Shown: in pieces, positions 9,924 through 18,527 of the stretch
Layout: every line of letters begins with the position of its first letter
Numbering within the stretch: the first letter of the stretch is position 1
Origin: an uncultured Gemmatimonadota bacterium
GTDB taxonomy: Bacteria; Gemmatimonadota; Gemmatimonadetes; Gemmatimonadales; Gemmatimonadaceae
Length of the DNA stretch: 64,000 nt
NCBI GenBank assembly: GCA_902826615.1
Contig: CADEFN010000001.1
Location: 744,001-808,000, forward strand
Reading direction: 5' to 3'
Translations under genes and position numbers: made by a program
Notes under the pieces: generated by a model
Databases searched by the model: none
The model's input: the letters and a program-made list of their open reading frames with translations, nothing else
Told to the model about the DNA's origin: nothing

Positions 9924-10135
9924 GGCCGAAGGATGCGCACGGGCTGCCCGCGCTGGGTGGGCTCTGGTGCCAAGGCGGGACTGAACTCCACCATGCGAGC
10001 CGACAACACAGCGACCATTTCGAATCGCTCCTCGGCGCTCGTGCAGGTCGTGAGATCGTCTGAGGGCTCCTCGCCAAGCCGGAACATCCGCACCGGCATT
10101 GCGTCGCGCCGAGGTCGTTCTCCGTGAACGCTCAT
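9920..10135 (-). CDS. Small protein paired with the nucleotidyltransferase (antitoxin-like)
   Basis: 71 aa (or 59 aa if it starts at the internal ATG at 10099, MPVRMFRLGEEP). The sequence MFRLGEEPSDDLTTCTSAEERFEMVAVLS and the C-terminal RGQPVRILRP have the character of the short soluble proteins encoded just before DUF6036 nucleotidyltransferases in many genomes; this family link comes from memory and not from a search. The 4-bp overlap with the next gene supports reality. The start is uncertain because no ribosome-binding site is obvious before either ATG. Confidence 0.7.
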   Translation of the reverse strand: MSVHGERPRRDAMPVRMFRLGEEPSDDLTTCTSAEERFEMVAVLSARMVEFSPALAPEPTQRGQPVRILRP

Positions 10136-10311
10136 CTCAAAAACTTAACCGTCTGGCGAGCCGTCCGCAGCGAACGGATGACCATAGTAGGTGGCCCTTC
10201 GCCTCTTGACCACGCGCGACGGTCCAGGATGCGCCCCAAGGTCCTTGCGCCCCTCAGCAGAGTGTGAAGCTTCCGCGTAGCACGTCGTCTGCCGTCCCTT
10301 TCCGATCTCGC

Positions 10312-13300
10312 ATGCCCCGCCTCGCCCCTGTTGCCATCGCTGCGCTTCTCGCGCTCGCACCCGCCCTCCAGGCCCAGCCGCGCGCTACGGCAGTCTCGCT
10401 GCCTTCGCTGCCCTCCCTCGACACCACTCAGCTGGCGGCGCTCCGCTGGCGCGAGGTCGGACCCGCGCGTGGCGGACGCTCCGTCGCCGTCGCCGGCTCG
10501 GTGAAACGCCCCAATGAGTACTGGATGGGCACGACCGGCGGTGGTGTCTTCAAGACCACCGACGGGGGGCTCAACTGGGCACCGGTCAGCGATCGCTACT
10601 TTGGCGGCACCATCGGCGCCATCGCGGTGGATGAGCAGAATCCCGACATCGTCTGGGTGGGCGGTGGTGAGACCGACATCCGCGGCAACACCTCCTACGG
10701 CGACGGGCTCTTCAAGAGCAGCAACGCCGGGCGCACCTGGGAGCGACTCGGCTTCAAGGACGAGTTCATCTCGACCATCCGCATCCACCCCACCAACAGC
10801 AACGTCGCCTACATCGGCGTGTTTGGTGATGTGTTCAAGAGCGGCCCGCGCGGAGTCTACAAGACCACAGATGGCGGGAAGTCTTTCAGCCGTGTGCTCA
10901 ACGTGAACGACTCCACCGGGGTCGTCGACATCGGCATGGATGCCCAGAACCCCGAGGTGCTCTACGTCGCCATGTGGCAGGCGTGGCGCGCCCCATGGGG
11001 TATGTCGTCCGGTGGCATTCACTCGGCCATCTACAAGACCACAGATGGTGGCGCCACCTGGTCCAACCTGATGAAGGACGCCAAGGGGCTCCCCACCGGC
11101 ATGGTCGGCAAGATCGGGCTCGCCGTCTCGCCGGTGAAGAGCAGCATCATCTGGGCGCAGATCGAGCACGATAGCGGCGGCGTGTATCGCAGCGGAGATG
11201 GTGGTGCGACCTGGTCGTACATCAACCGGGAGCGCAAGCTACGGCAGCGTGCCTGGTACTACTCGCAGCTCACCGCCGACACGAAGGACACCAACATCGT
11301 CTACGCACAGAATGTCGGTTTCTTCCGCTCGCGTGATGGTGGCAAGACCTTCCCGCAGAGCATCCAGGTCCCGCACGGCGACAACCACGATCTCTGGATC
11401 GCGCCCGACAACAACCAGCGGATGGTTCAGGGGAACGATGGCGGGGCCAATGTGTCCACGAACGCCGGAGCCACCTGGACTGAGCAGGACTTTGCGACGG
11501 CGCAGTTCTATCACGTGACCACCACCAATGAGTGGCCCTACAAGATCTGTGGCGCGCAGCAGGACAACTCCACGCTGTGCGGGCCCAGCCGCAAGCAGGG
11601 CACCATCCAGATCAGTGACTGGTACGATGCCGGCGGTTGCGAAAGCGGGTACATCGCCAGCCATCCCCTCAAGCCTAACGTGACCTTTGCCGGGTGTTAC
11701 GGCGGCAATCTCGATCGCAAGGACCGCGACACCGATTTCACCCGCGACGTGACCGTGTACCCGCGCAATCCCATGGGTCACTCGTCCGAAGACATCAAGG
11801 TGCGCTTCAACTGGACCTTCCCGATCGTCTTCTCGCGTCACAACCCCAACGTGTTGTACGCCGCGGGTTCGCAGCTCTTCCGCTCTCTCAATGAAGGCGA
11901 GAGCTGGACTGCCGTGTCGCCCGAACTCGCCCGTCGCGATCCGAAGACGATGGGGCCGAGTGGTGGACCGATCACGAAGGATCAGACCGGTGTGGAGACC
12001 TACGGGATCATTTTCGCCTTTGACGAGAGCCCGGTGACACCGGGGCTGTTGTGGGCGGGCACCGACGACGGTCTGGTGTATGTCTCGCGGAACAACGGCG
12101 TGAAGTGGGACAATGTCACCCCGCCCGACATCGGTGACTTCTCCCGCGTCTCGATCATCGAGCCTTCTCGTTATGCAGCCGGTACAGCGTACGTGGCGGC
12201 CAATCGCTACGCGTTAGGCGATCGCAGGCCCATCTTCTTCAAGACCACCGACTACGGTCGCACCTGGACGGCCATCAACAAGGGCATCGAGGCTGATCAC
12301 TTTGCCCGGGTCATCCGTGAGGACCCGGTTCGTCGGGGTCTCCTGTTTGCGGGCACCGAACGTGGCGTCTACATGTCGTTTGACGATGGCGCCAACTGGC
12401 AGCCGCTGCAGCGCAACCTGCCGCCGGTGCCGGTGCACGACCTCACGCTCAAGGACAACGACCTGATTGCGGCCACCCATGGCCGGTCGTTCTGGGTGCT
12501 GGACGACATCTCGTCACTGCGTCAGGTGACACCGGCCACGCTGGCCAAGGCTGCGCACCTGTACAAACCCGCCGATGCCTTCCGCACACAGTGGGGTGGT
12601 GGCTTTGGTGGCGGCGGTGGTGGTGGCGGCGGTGCCAACCAGGTTGGTGCCAACCCGCGGGCCGGCGCCGTGCTGTGGTACTCGCTCAAGGAGGCCAACC
12701 AGAAGGTCACGCTCGACTTCATGGATGTGAAGGGCGAGGTGATCCAGAGCTTCACCAGTGAGCAGAGCACGGAGCAGGCGACCGACTCGGTCAACCGCGA
12801 GCGGTCACGTGCGGCGGCGATTGATTCGCTGGTTGGGCGTGGCATGAGTCGCGACAGCGCCACGCGTGTGATTGCAGCACGTCCTGCGGCGGGCGGTCCC
12901 GGTGGCGGCGGCGGTGGGTTTGGTGGTGGAACGCCTCCGCGTCCACGGGTGCCTAACCGCGCCGGGCTCAACACCTTCTCGTGGAATCTGCGCTACCCCG
13001 ATGCCGTGACGTTCGAGAACCTCATCATGTGGGCGGCCGGCACCACGGGCCCCGTGGCTCCTCCCGGGACCTATTCGGTGAAGCTCACGGTGAATGGTGA
13101 GTCACAGAGCCAGACCTTCCGGGTGCGCAAGGACCCGCGTTCGACGTCTACCGACGCGGATATCGCCGAGCAGTTCCGGCTGCTGCTTGCCATTCGGGAC
13201 AAGACCACGGAGGCCAACAACGCCGTGCGCATGGTGCGCAACATGCGCTGGAACGTTGGGGACCGGACGGGCAAGTTGACCGCTCAGCAGCAGGCGGAGT

Positions 13301-13650
13301 TCAAGTCGATTGCGGATGGGATGATGGGGGAGCTGACGAAGGCCGAGCAGGAGGCCTACCAGACAAAGAACGAAAGCAACCAGGACCCGCTGAACTTCCC
13401 CATCCGTCTTAACAACGAGATTGCGGGGGTTGCGAGTTATGTGGGGCAGGGCGAATATCGGCCGACGAAGCAGGCGTACGAGGTGTTCAACACGTTGTCG
13501 AAGGAGCTGGACGTTCACACGAAGGCGATCAAGCAGTCGATGGACCGGGATCTGCCGAAGTTGAACGCGATCTTGCGGGCGGCGGGGTTGCAGGAGTTGA
13601 AGCCGAGTACGGAGGAGATCAAGCCGCAGCGGGGGAATGTGGCGATGTAG
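10312..13650 (+). CDS. Secreted VPS10/sortilin-like Asp-box propeller protein
   Basis: 1112 aa starting at the ATG that gives a signal peptide (MPRLAPVAIAALLALAPALQ); a GTG 16 codons earlier is open but non-signal-like. At least nine Asp-box blades are seen (TTDGGLNW, SNAGRTW, TTDGGKSF, TTDGGATW, SGDGGATW, SRDGGKTF, TNAGATW, TTDYGRTW, SFDDGANW), as in sialidase/VPS10 propellers. The C-terminal third holds Gly-rich linkers, a beta-sandwich region (TFSWNLRYPDAVTFE) and a helical end. Proteins of this layout are abundant in Gemmatimonadota and their ligand is unknown; glycoside hydrolase activity should not be assumed. Confidence 0.88.
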   Translation: MPRLAPVAIAALLALAPALQAQPRATAVSLPSLPSLDTTQLAALRWREVGPARGGRSVAVAGSVKRPNEYWMGTTGGGVFKTTDGGLNWAPVSDRYFGGTIGAIAVDEQNPDIVWVGGGETDIRGNTSYGDGLFKSSNAGRTWERLGFKDEFISTIRIHPTNSNVAYIGVFGDVFKSGPRGVYKTTDGGKSFSRVLNVNDSTGVVDIGMDAQNPEVLYVAMWQAWRAPWGMSSGGIHSAIYKTTDGGATWSNLMKDAKGLPTGMVGKIGLAVSPVKSSIIWAQIEHDSGGVYRSGDGGATWSYINRERKLRQRAWYYSQLTADTKDTNIVYAQNVGFFRSRDGGKTFPQSIQVPHGDNHDLWIAPDNNQRMVQGNDGGANVSTNAGATWTEQDFATAQFYHVTTTNEWPYKICGAQQDNSTLCGPSRKQGTIQISDWYDAGGCESGYIASHPLKPNVTFAGCYGGNLDRKDRDTDFTRDVTVYPRNPMGHSSEDIKVRFNWTFPIVFSRHNPNVLYAAGSQLFRSLNEGESWTAVSPELARRDPKTMGPSGGPITKDQTGVETYGIIFAFDESPVTPGLLWAGTDDGLVYVSRNNGVKWDNVTPPDIGDFSRVSIIEPSRYAAGTAYVAANRYALGDRRPIFFKTTDYGRTWTAINKGIEADHFARVIREDPVRRGLLFAGTERGVYMSFDDGANWQPLQRNLPPVPVHDLTLKDNDLIAATHGRSFWVLDDISSLRQVTPATLAKAAHLYKPADAFRTQWGGGFGGGGGGGGGANQVGANPRAGAVLWYSLKEANQKVTLDFMDVKGEVIQSFTSEQSTEQATDSVNRERSRAAAIDSLVGRGMSRDSATRVIAARPAAGGPGGGGGGFGGGTPPRPRVPNRAGLNTFSWNLRYPDAVTFENLIMWAAGTTGPVAPPGTYSVKLTVNGESQSQTFRVRKDPRSTSTDADIAEQFRLLLAIRDKTTEANNAVRMVRNMRWNVGDRTGKLTAQQQAEFKSIADGMMGELTKAEQEAYQTKNESNQDPLNFPIRLNNEIAGVASYVGQGEYRPTKQAYEVFNTLSKELDVHTKAIKQSMDRDLPKLNAILRAAGLQELKPSTEEIKPQRGNVAM

Positions 13651-13743
13651 AGGTACTAGTAGTGCGCTGTCTGTACGAAAGATTGTCCCCGCCTCGGTCG
13701 CCTACACCACCCTCGCGGCATCTGGGCGCTAGCGTCCACCAAG

Positions 13744-15930
13744 ATGCTGCGCTGCGGGGCCTATGACTGCGGACCGAACATCCGTCGCTTTCCGCCAAGC
13801 CAATTCTCTATGGCACTCATCACCGCTTCGAGTCTTTCCGAGGGCCACTTCAGGCGCTCTCTGGCGACCCCTCTCTTTGAACCGGTAGGTGGAGACAAGG
13901 CGCTGGAGAAGATTACCGCTGCCCTTAAAGATCAGCGAGCAGTATTCTCAGTTGACCGGCCTGTGGAACCTCTGCTCATCCGCGACTGGGCGTTCTACCA
14001 ATCACACTATGTAGAGCCGAGGATCTTTTTCGGAACGGAGGTTGGTAAGGGCGACGTTCGTACACCAGATGAAGTCATTCAGCGCTTGCTGACGCCGCCG
14101 GCGACCGTGGCTCCGCGGAGAAACGATTTGGTGCTACTTACCGCCCACGCTGGCGCGGGGAAGACCAGCTTCTTGGCATATCTAATATCCAAACTCCTGC
14201 CCTCGCGAATTGAGACAAGGGCAGACATGTGGTTTGTACGCGTCGATCTCAATCAAGGAGAGCCGTTCTCGTCGTTTGAGAACTTCGTGCGCTACGTCGC
14301 TCGTTGCATCACTTCCAAAATGAGGCCGCCCGATGATAGCGCTCCACAAGCGGACCAAGAACGTTCGGTATTTCCGTCCTTGGTTCGTGAATGGGACGGT
14401 GATTCTCGAGATCTGCTCAAGCACCGGATTGGCGATGTCGACAAGGCAATCGCCGCGTTTGAGGGGCCCAGCAACGAAGCAGCGACACTGGAACGCTCAC
14501 TTCGGCTGTCTCTGAAGCGGCTGTTCGCCCTATTGAGAGCCAAGATGCCGCAAAGGCGGCCGGTTTTGATCTTGGACAATCCTGATCAACACCTGCTCCG
14601 CGACAAGCAGAGAAACGCATCGATCCTGTGGCAGTTTGTGTCGCAGGTCATCGACCACGACCCCGACCTTGGCGAGCTCGGAGCAACAATCCTCTTGGCA
14701 TTGAGGCCTGAGTCGCTCGATGGTTTGCGAATGCAGGCACCAACGCACGCGCAGTTCGGTTTGGTCGCAAAGGACTTCAGGTTCTTCTCCTTGGATTACA
14801 CGCCACTCAAAGAAGTCTTGACCGCTCGGGCTGGGCTCCTGAGCGAGATTGCGGCCGCTGACCCAGATGATGGTCGAGTGTTGAGGACCATGGCGACACT
14901 AATCCAGGAGCGTTTCGTCCCTGATGTGGGCAAGCTGCGGATTCTGGATGCGGTGGAGCGCTTGTTCAACAAGAACAGGCGACAAATACTCAGTCACCTT
15001 GATCACTACGCCTTCCTGTCGCGACACAGGAAGGAATCAGATGCAACCGATATCGCTGGAAGGCTTGTGACGACGTATCCGGTCGGCATCCTTGCCGCGA
15101 TTCTGAATGGGAGGGACCGGTTCTCCGAAGAGCATTGCTCGGTACCCAATGTCTATGCCATACGGCACTCAGAAGTCTCGGATCGTTGGGGAGGTACCTA
15201 TTGGCTCCCGCGGTTGTTGCTCGCAGCGATCAGGTCAACTCAGGGTGGAATCTCACGTGAGATGCTTCGAACTCTACTGTGTGGAACGGGAGGCTACACC
15301 AACGAGCTCGTCGACGCGGTGATAAGGCGCTTCGAGGACTATAACGGGCCCAACGTTATAGTGGAGAGAATGGCAAGCGTGGAAAAGGATCGAACCGTCT
15401 TGCGCGTCTTGCCTCGCGGCCAACTACTCATCGAGCCGCTGAATCCCGAGGACAAAATGCACAGACAGGTAACAGGCTTCCCCCTGTCGGAGAGCGTCAA
15501 CTATCTACAGGCAATTGCAGACGACCCTTGGCTCCCCCTTCCCGCAACGCTAAAAGCGCGGATCGCCGTGCTCGCGTCGGATGTCGCGCCACATACATAC
15601 AGTTCCCTCCTCCAGCCGGAGGCGACGTACCGAGCATCTCAGGCGGCCCTCATTGCGGAGAAGGCGCCAGCAGTCATGCATTTGGCAGTGCTCTTACATG
15701 AGGCATGGTGCTGGGAGACTCGCGTATATGAGCGTGCCTTTCTTCGGGTGATGGAACACACCTCCGGGAGATACCTGCCGAGAATGGACACGTTTGTCGA
15801 CGATAGAAAGGCCGAGCTCCTCCGCGTGCTGCCGAAGTGGAACATCAGCGAGCAGGTTGTCGATGGCATCGATACGCCAGGCTTGCGCGCGGCCATAAGG
15901 CAATCGATGGAAGAGTCATCAGTACGGTAG
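13744..15930 (+). CDS. Large P-loop NTPase of unknown family (possible defence gene)
   Basis: 728 aa (706 if it starts at the ATG at 13810, MALITASSLSEGHF; neither start has a good ribosome-binding site). Walker A is TAHAGAGKTSF with Lys140; a Walker B-like strand RPVLILDNPDQ lies at residues 272-282. The rest is mostly helical, without recognised repeats. The preceding segment (FYQSHYVEPRIFFGTEVGKG) and the partner gene suggest a two-component NTPase/membrane module. Codon third positions are visibly richer in A/T than in the flanking genes, consistent with recent transfer. It sits directly beside a restriction-modification system. No known family is claimed. Confidence 0.75.
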   Translation: MLRCGAYDCGPNIRRFPPSQFSMALITASSLSEGHFRRSLATPLFEPVGGDKALEKITAALKDQRAVFSVDRPVEPLLIRDWAFYQSHYVEPRIFFGTEVGKGDVRTPDEVIQRLLTPPATVAPRRNDLVLLTAHAGAGKTSFLAYLISKLLPSRIETRADMWFVRVDLNQGEPFSSFENFVRYVARCITSKMRPPDDSAPQADQERSVFPSLVREWDGDSRDLLKHRIGDVDKAIAAFEGPSNEAATLERSLRLSLKRLFALLRAKMPQRRPVLILDNPDQHLLRDKQRNASILWQFVSQVIDHDPDLGELGATILLALRPESLDGLRMQAPTHAQFGLVAKDFRFFSLDYTPLKEVLTARAGLLSEIAAADPDDGRVLRTMATLIQERFVPDVGKLRILDAVERLFNKNRRQILSHLDHYAFLSRHRKESDATDIAGRLVTTYPVGILAAILNGRDRFSEEHCSVPNVYAIRHSEVSDRWGGTYWLPRLLLAAIRSTQGGISREMLRTLLCGTGGYTNELVDAVIRRFEDYNGPNVIVERMASVEKDRTVLRVLPRGQLLIEPLNPEDKMHRQVTGFPLSESVNYLQAIADDPWLPLPATLKARIAVLASDVAPHTYSSLLQPEATYRASQAALIAEKAPAVMHLAVLLHEAWCWETRVYERAFLRVMEHTSGRYLPRMDTFVDDRKAELLRVLPKWNISEQVVDGIDTPGLRAAIRQSMEESSVR

Positions 15931-15978
15931 TGTCACTGCCTCTGTTCCTAAGAGGCCTTCACTCGCACCCCAATTCTG

Positions 15979-16722
15979 ATGTGGCAGACTTCTCCGCTTC
16001 TAGTGGTGGAGAGCGGCAGCCTGAACGACTCGACTGTGAGAGTTGACCTGCGCGCTCTGTCACAGGAGAAATGGGTCCGCGTGCAAGTTCCTCAGGTCGG
16101 AACGGATACTCTCGTGAGGGTTTCGAATGGACTCTTGGTGGCGCAATTGGGGCTTTCTCGACGGAACGTTCGATCAGGTCCGGTGTGGATTTTCCTCGCA
16201 GACTCCAGTGGGAATCGACAGGCGTTGACGGTGCTGACGACGCAGGTCACTCCGTTCGGTCAAGGTCGCTCAGCTGACATCCTGCCTTGGGTGACCAACT
16301 TCTGCTCGCTCTTCATTGCAGGTGCCGCTGTTTGGCTCACCATGAAGAGGGATAGATTCGCGAAGAGAAGCGATGCGGAGCAGAGGAACGGTCAAGTGAC
16401 GGCGACCGTGCGCGCCCTTGAGCTGTATTGCATGCAGCTGGAGAAGGGGTGGGATACTGCGTGCCGGGTTCACGATGTAGCGCCGGTGAGGGTACCACTG
16501 GCTGGAGTCCCCGAAGTCGTGAAGTCGCTAGGGCCACTTGCGAATGAGGTAGCGAGCGACGTGACTTCCGCACTTCTCCAACTCAGCAAGGCGGGAGAGT
16601 TGATCTCCTTCGAGCTTGGCACCGAAGCTCACGATCCAGCGAAGACAAGAGCTGAGTTCTCAAAAGTTCTGAGAAGTCAGCTTTCGCGGATACGGAAAGC
16701 CGTTGCCGACCGCCAATACTGA
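15979..16722 (+). CDS. Single-pass membrane protein, partner of the upstream NTPase
   Basis: 247 aa, unrecognised. The N-terminal 95 residues look like a beta-sandwich (VRVDLRALSQEKWVRVQVPQ; GPVWIFLADSSGNRQALTV). One membrane helix follows near residues 102-121 (LPWVTNFCSLFIAGAAVWLT) with positive residues after it, and a helical cytoplasmic domain ends in KVLRSQLSRIRKAVADRQY. It lies 48 bp after the NTPase gene on the same strand and shares its A/T-richer codon use, so the two probably form one operon. The first residues may be mis-assigned because no Shine-Dalgarno site precedes the ATG. Confidence 0.7.
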   Translation: MWQTSPLLVVESGSLNDSTVRVDLRALSQEKWVRVQVPQVGTDTLVRVSNGLLVAQLGLSRRNVRSGPVWIFLADSSGNRQALTVLTTQVTPFGQGRSADILPWVTNFCSLFIAGAAVWLTMKRDRFAKRSDAEQRNGQVTATVRALELYCMQLEKGWDTACRVHDVAPVRVPLAGVPEVVKSLGPLANEVASDVTSALLQLSKAGELISFELGTEAHDPAKTRAEFSKVLRSQLSRIRKAVADRQY

Positions 16723-16812
16723 ATCACTCGGGTTCCCTCTGGGGAGTCGACGCCGTTCATTCCGATGCACCCGGAGTTGCGCTGAGGGACTAATCGGTGA
16801 CACATTGACCCC

Positions 16813-18105
16813 ATGGCGTCCGCCCGAACAAACACCAAGACCCCCCTTCCATGCAAGGAAGTCCGGGACCTCCGAACCCTAAGTGGGCTCTCTCAGTCCG
16901 GACTCGCTGCAGCTATCGGGAAATCGCCGCGTACCATCAAGCGGTGGGAAAGCGGTGACGTTGAGCCCGACGTCTTGGCCCTCCGGGAGATGCGCCGCCA
17001 ATTCGGTTCGGCCGAGCGGGCCGTTCGCGAGGAACCAGCTTTCCACTTCATCGACCTCTTCGCTGGCATCGGCGGATTACGGCTTGGATTCGAGGGAATT
17101 GGAGGGAGGTGTGTGTTCACCTCCGAATGGGACGCACACTCCCAACGCACCTACCGCGCCAATTTCGGCGAGCACGACATCGCAGGCGATATCACGCAGA
17201 TCCATGCACGCGATATCCCGTCGCACGACGTCCTCCTCGCCGGGTTCCCATGCCAGCCGTTCAGCATAGCTGGCGTCTCGAAGAAGAACTCGCTCGGTCG
17301 TAAACACGGCTTTGATTGTGACACGCAGGGCACCCTTTTCTTCGACGTCGAACGCATCATCGCAGAACACCGCCCCAAGGCGTTCCTGCTCGAGAACGTC
17401 AAGAATCTCCAGAGTCACGACGGCGGAAGGACCTTTGCCGTCATCATGCACACCCTGCAAGAGAAGCTCGGCTACACGGTCAGCTACAAGGTGCAGGATG
17501 CGCGGCCGTTTGTGCCACAGCATCGGGAGCGCATCTTCCTGGTTGGGCTTCGCGAAGACACGGGCTTTGATTGGAAGGACGTGCGCATTCCCGAACGGGA
17601 CGACTGGCCGAAGTTGAGCAACATTCTCCACCCCGAGGATGGCACTGAGGAGCCCGAGGATCGATTCACCGATGAGCGTGGCAAGGTGCTCAAGAAGTAC
17701 GTGCTGACCGAACACCTGTGGCAGTACCTGCAAAACTACGCCGCCAAGCACAAGGCAGCTGGCAATGGCTTCGGCTTCGGGTTGGTTGGGCCTTCGGACA
17801 CTGCGAGAACGTTGTCGGCGCGTTACTACAAGGACGGCTCTGAAATCCTCGTGCGGCGGAAGCGCGGTAGTCCCCGGCGCTTGACACCAAGGGAATGCGC
17901 CCGTCTGATGGGATTCGACAGAGGCGCTCGCCGCTGGAACATTCGGGTGTCCGACACACAGGCATACCGACAGTTCGGCAACTCCGTCGTGGTGCCTCTC
18001 GTCGAAGCGATCGCGCGCGCGATGTCACCGCACATCATCGGCTCACGGCAGGTCGTGAAGAGGATGAAGCAGCTCGCCCTCTTTGCCTCCGCTGCCGCAG
18101 ACTGA
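16813..18105 (+). CDS. DNA (cytosine-5) methyltransferase, Dcm/EcoRII-like, with HTH N-domain
   Basis: 430 aa. Residues 17-70 form an XRE-type helix-turn-helix (LSQSGLAAAIGKSPRTIKRW). The catalytic core shows FIDLFAGIGG (79-88), the nucleophile Cys147 in GFPCQPFS, Glu194 in LLENVKNL, QHRERIF, and the end motif RLTPRECARLMGF. The variable region has GNGFGFG and ARTLSARYYKDGSEIL, which closely follow Dcm and M.EcoRII-type enzymes, so a CCNGG-class target is an inference. The HTH may autoregulate the operon. The vsr gene follows after 2 bp, and the cognate nuclease gene converges from the other strand. Confidence 0.95.
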   Translation: MASARTNTKTPLPCKEVRDLRTLSGLSQSGLAAAIGKSPRTIKRWESGDVEPDVLALREMRRQFGSAERAVREEPAFHFIDLFAGIGGLRLGFEGIGGRCVFTSEWDAHSQRTYRANFGEHDIAGDITQIHARDIPSHDVLLAGFPCQPFSIAGVSKKNSLGRKHGFDCDTQGTLFFDVERIIAEHRPKAFLLENVKNLQSHDGGRTFAVIMHTLQEKLGYTVSYKVQDARPFVPQHRERIFLVGLREDTGFDWKDVRIPERDDWPKLSNILHPEDGTEEPEDRFTDERGKVLKKYVLTEHLWQYLQNYAAKHKAAGNGFGFGLVGPSDTARTLSARYYKDGSEILVRRKRGSPRRLTPRECARLMGFDRGARRWNIRVSDTQAYRQFGNSVVVPLVEAIARAMSPHIIGSRQVVKRMKQLALFASAAAD

Positions 18106-18107
18106 CG

Positions 18108-18527
18108 TTGGCGGATATCGTAGACAAGGCAACTCGGAGCCGGATGATGTCCGGCATACGGGGCGGCGACACAAAGCCGGAGCTGCTTGTCAGGAGTTTC
18201 CTTCACCGGGCGGGCCTTCGCTTTCGCGTGCAGGTGCGGTCGCTCCCGGGTCGCCCCGACATTGTGTTGCGGCGCCATCGTACCGTGGTGCTTGTGCATG
18301 GCTGCTTCTGGCACCGGCACCCAGGTTGTCGCTACGCAACCACACCCGCGACCAATCGCGCTTTCTGGCGCATCAAGTTTGCGGAGAACGTGGCTCGCGA
18401 CACGCTCAAGCTGCGCGAACTGCGGAAGCTGGGGTGGAGACCCCTTGTCGTCTGGGAGTGTCAGTTGTCGCCGAAGCGGCTTGCACTGCTGGTTCACCGC
18501 ATCACCCGGCTGCCGCGCACGCATTGA
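18108..18527 (+). CDS. vsr: Very short patch repair endonuclease Vsr
   Basis: 139 aa from a TTG start 2 bp after the methylase stop. This start gives ADIVDKATRSRMMSGIRG, the normal Vsr N-terminus, so the longer frame from 17895 is rejected. Key residues fall at the same positions as in E. coli Vsr: Asp51 (PGRPDIVL), His64 and His69 (VHGCFWHRH), plus VWECQL near the end. It nicks T:G mismatches that arise from deamination of 5-methylcytosine, protecting the methylated sites. Its last 26 bp overlap the convergent nuclease gene. Confidence 0.95.
   Translation: MADIVDKATRSRMMSGIRGGDTKPELLVRSFLHRAGLRFRVQVRSLPGRPDIVLRRHRTVVLVHGCFWHRHPGCRYATTPATNRAFWRIKFAENVARDTLKLRELRKLGWRPLVVWECQLSPKRLALLVHRITRLPRTH

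Noticed and set aside
10132-11169. 345-aa minus-strand frame
   Set aside because: It is antisense to the VPS10-like gene, rich in His/Gly/Val without motifs, and exists because of high GC content.
17895-18107. Longer vsr start
   Set aside because: The extra 71 residues overlap the methylase in another frame and have no homology; the TTG at 18108 gives the standard Vsr N-terminus.
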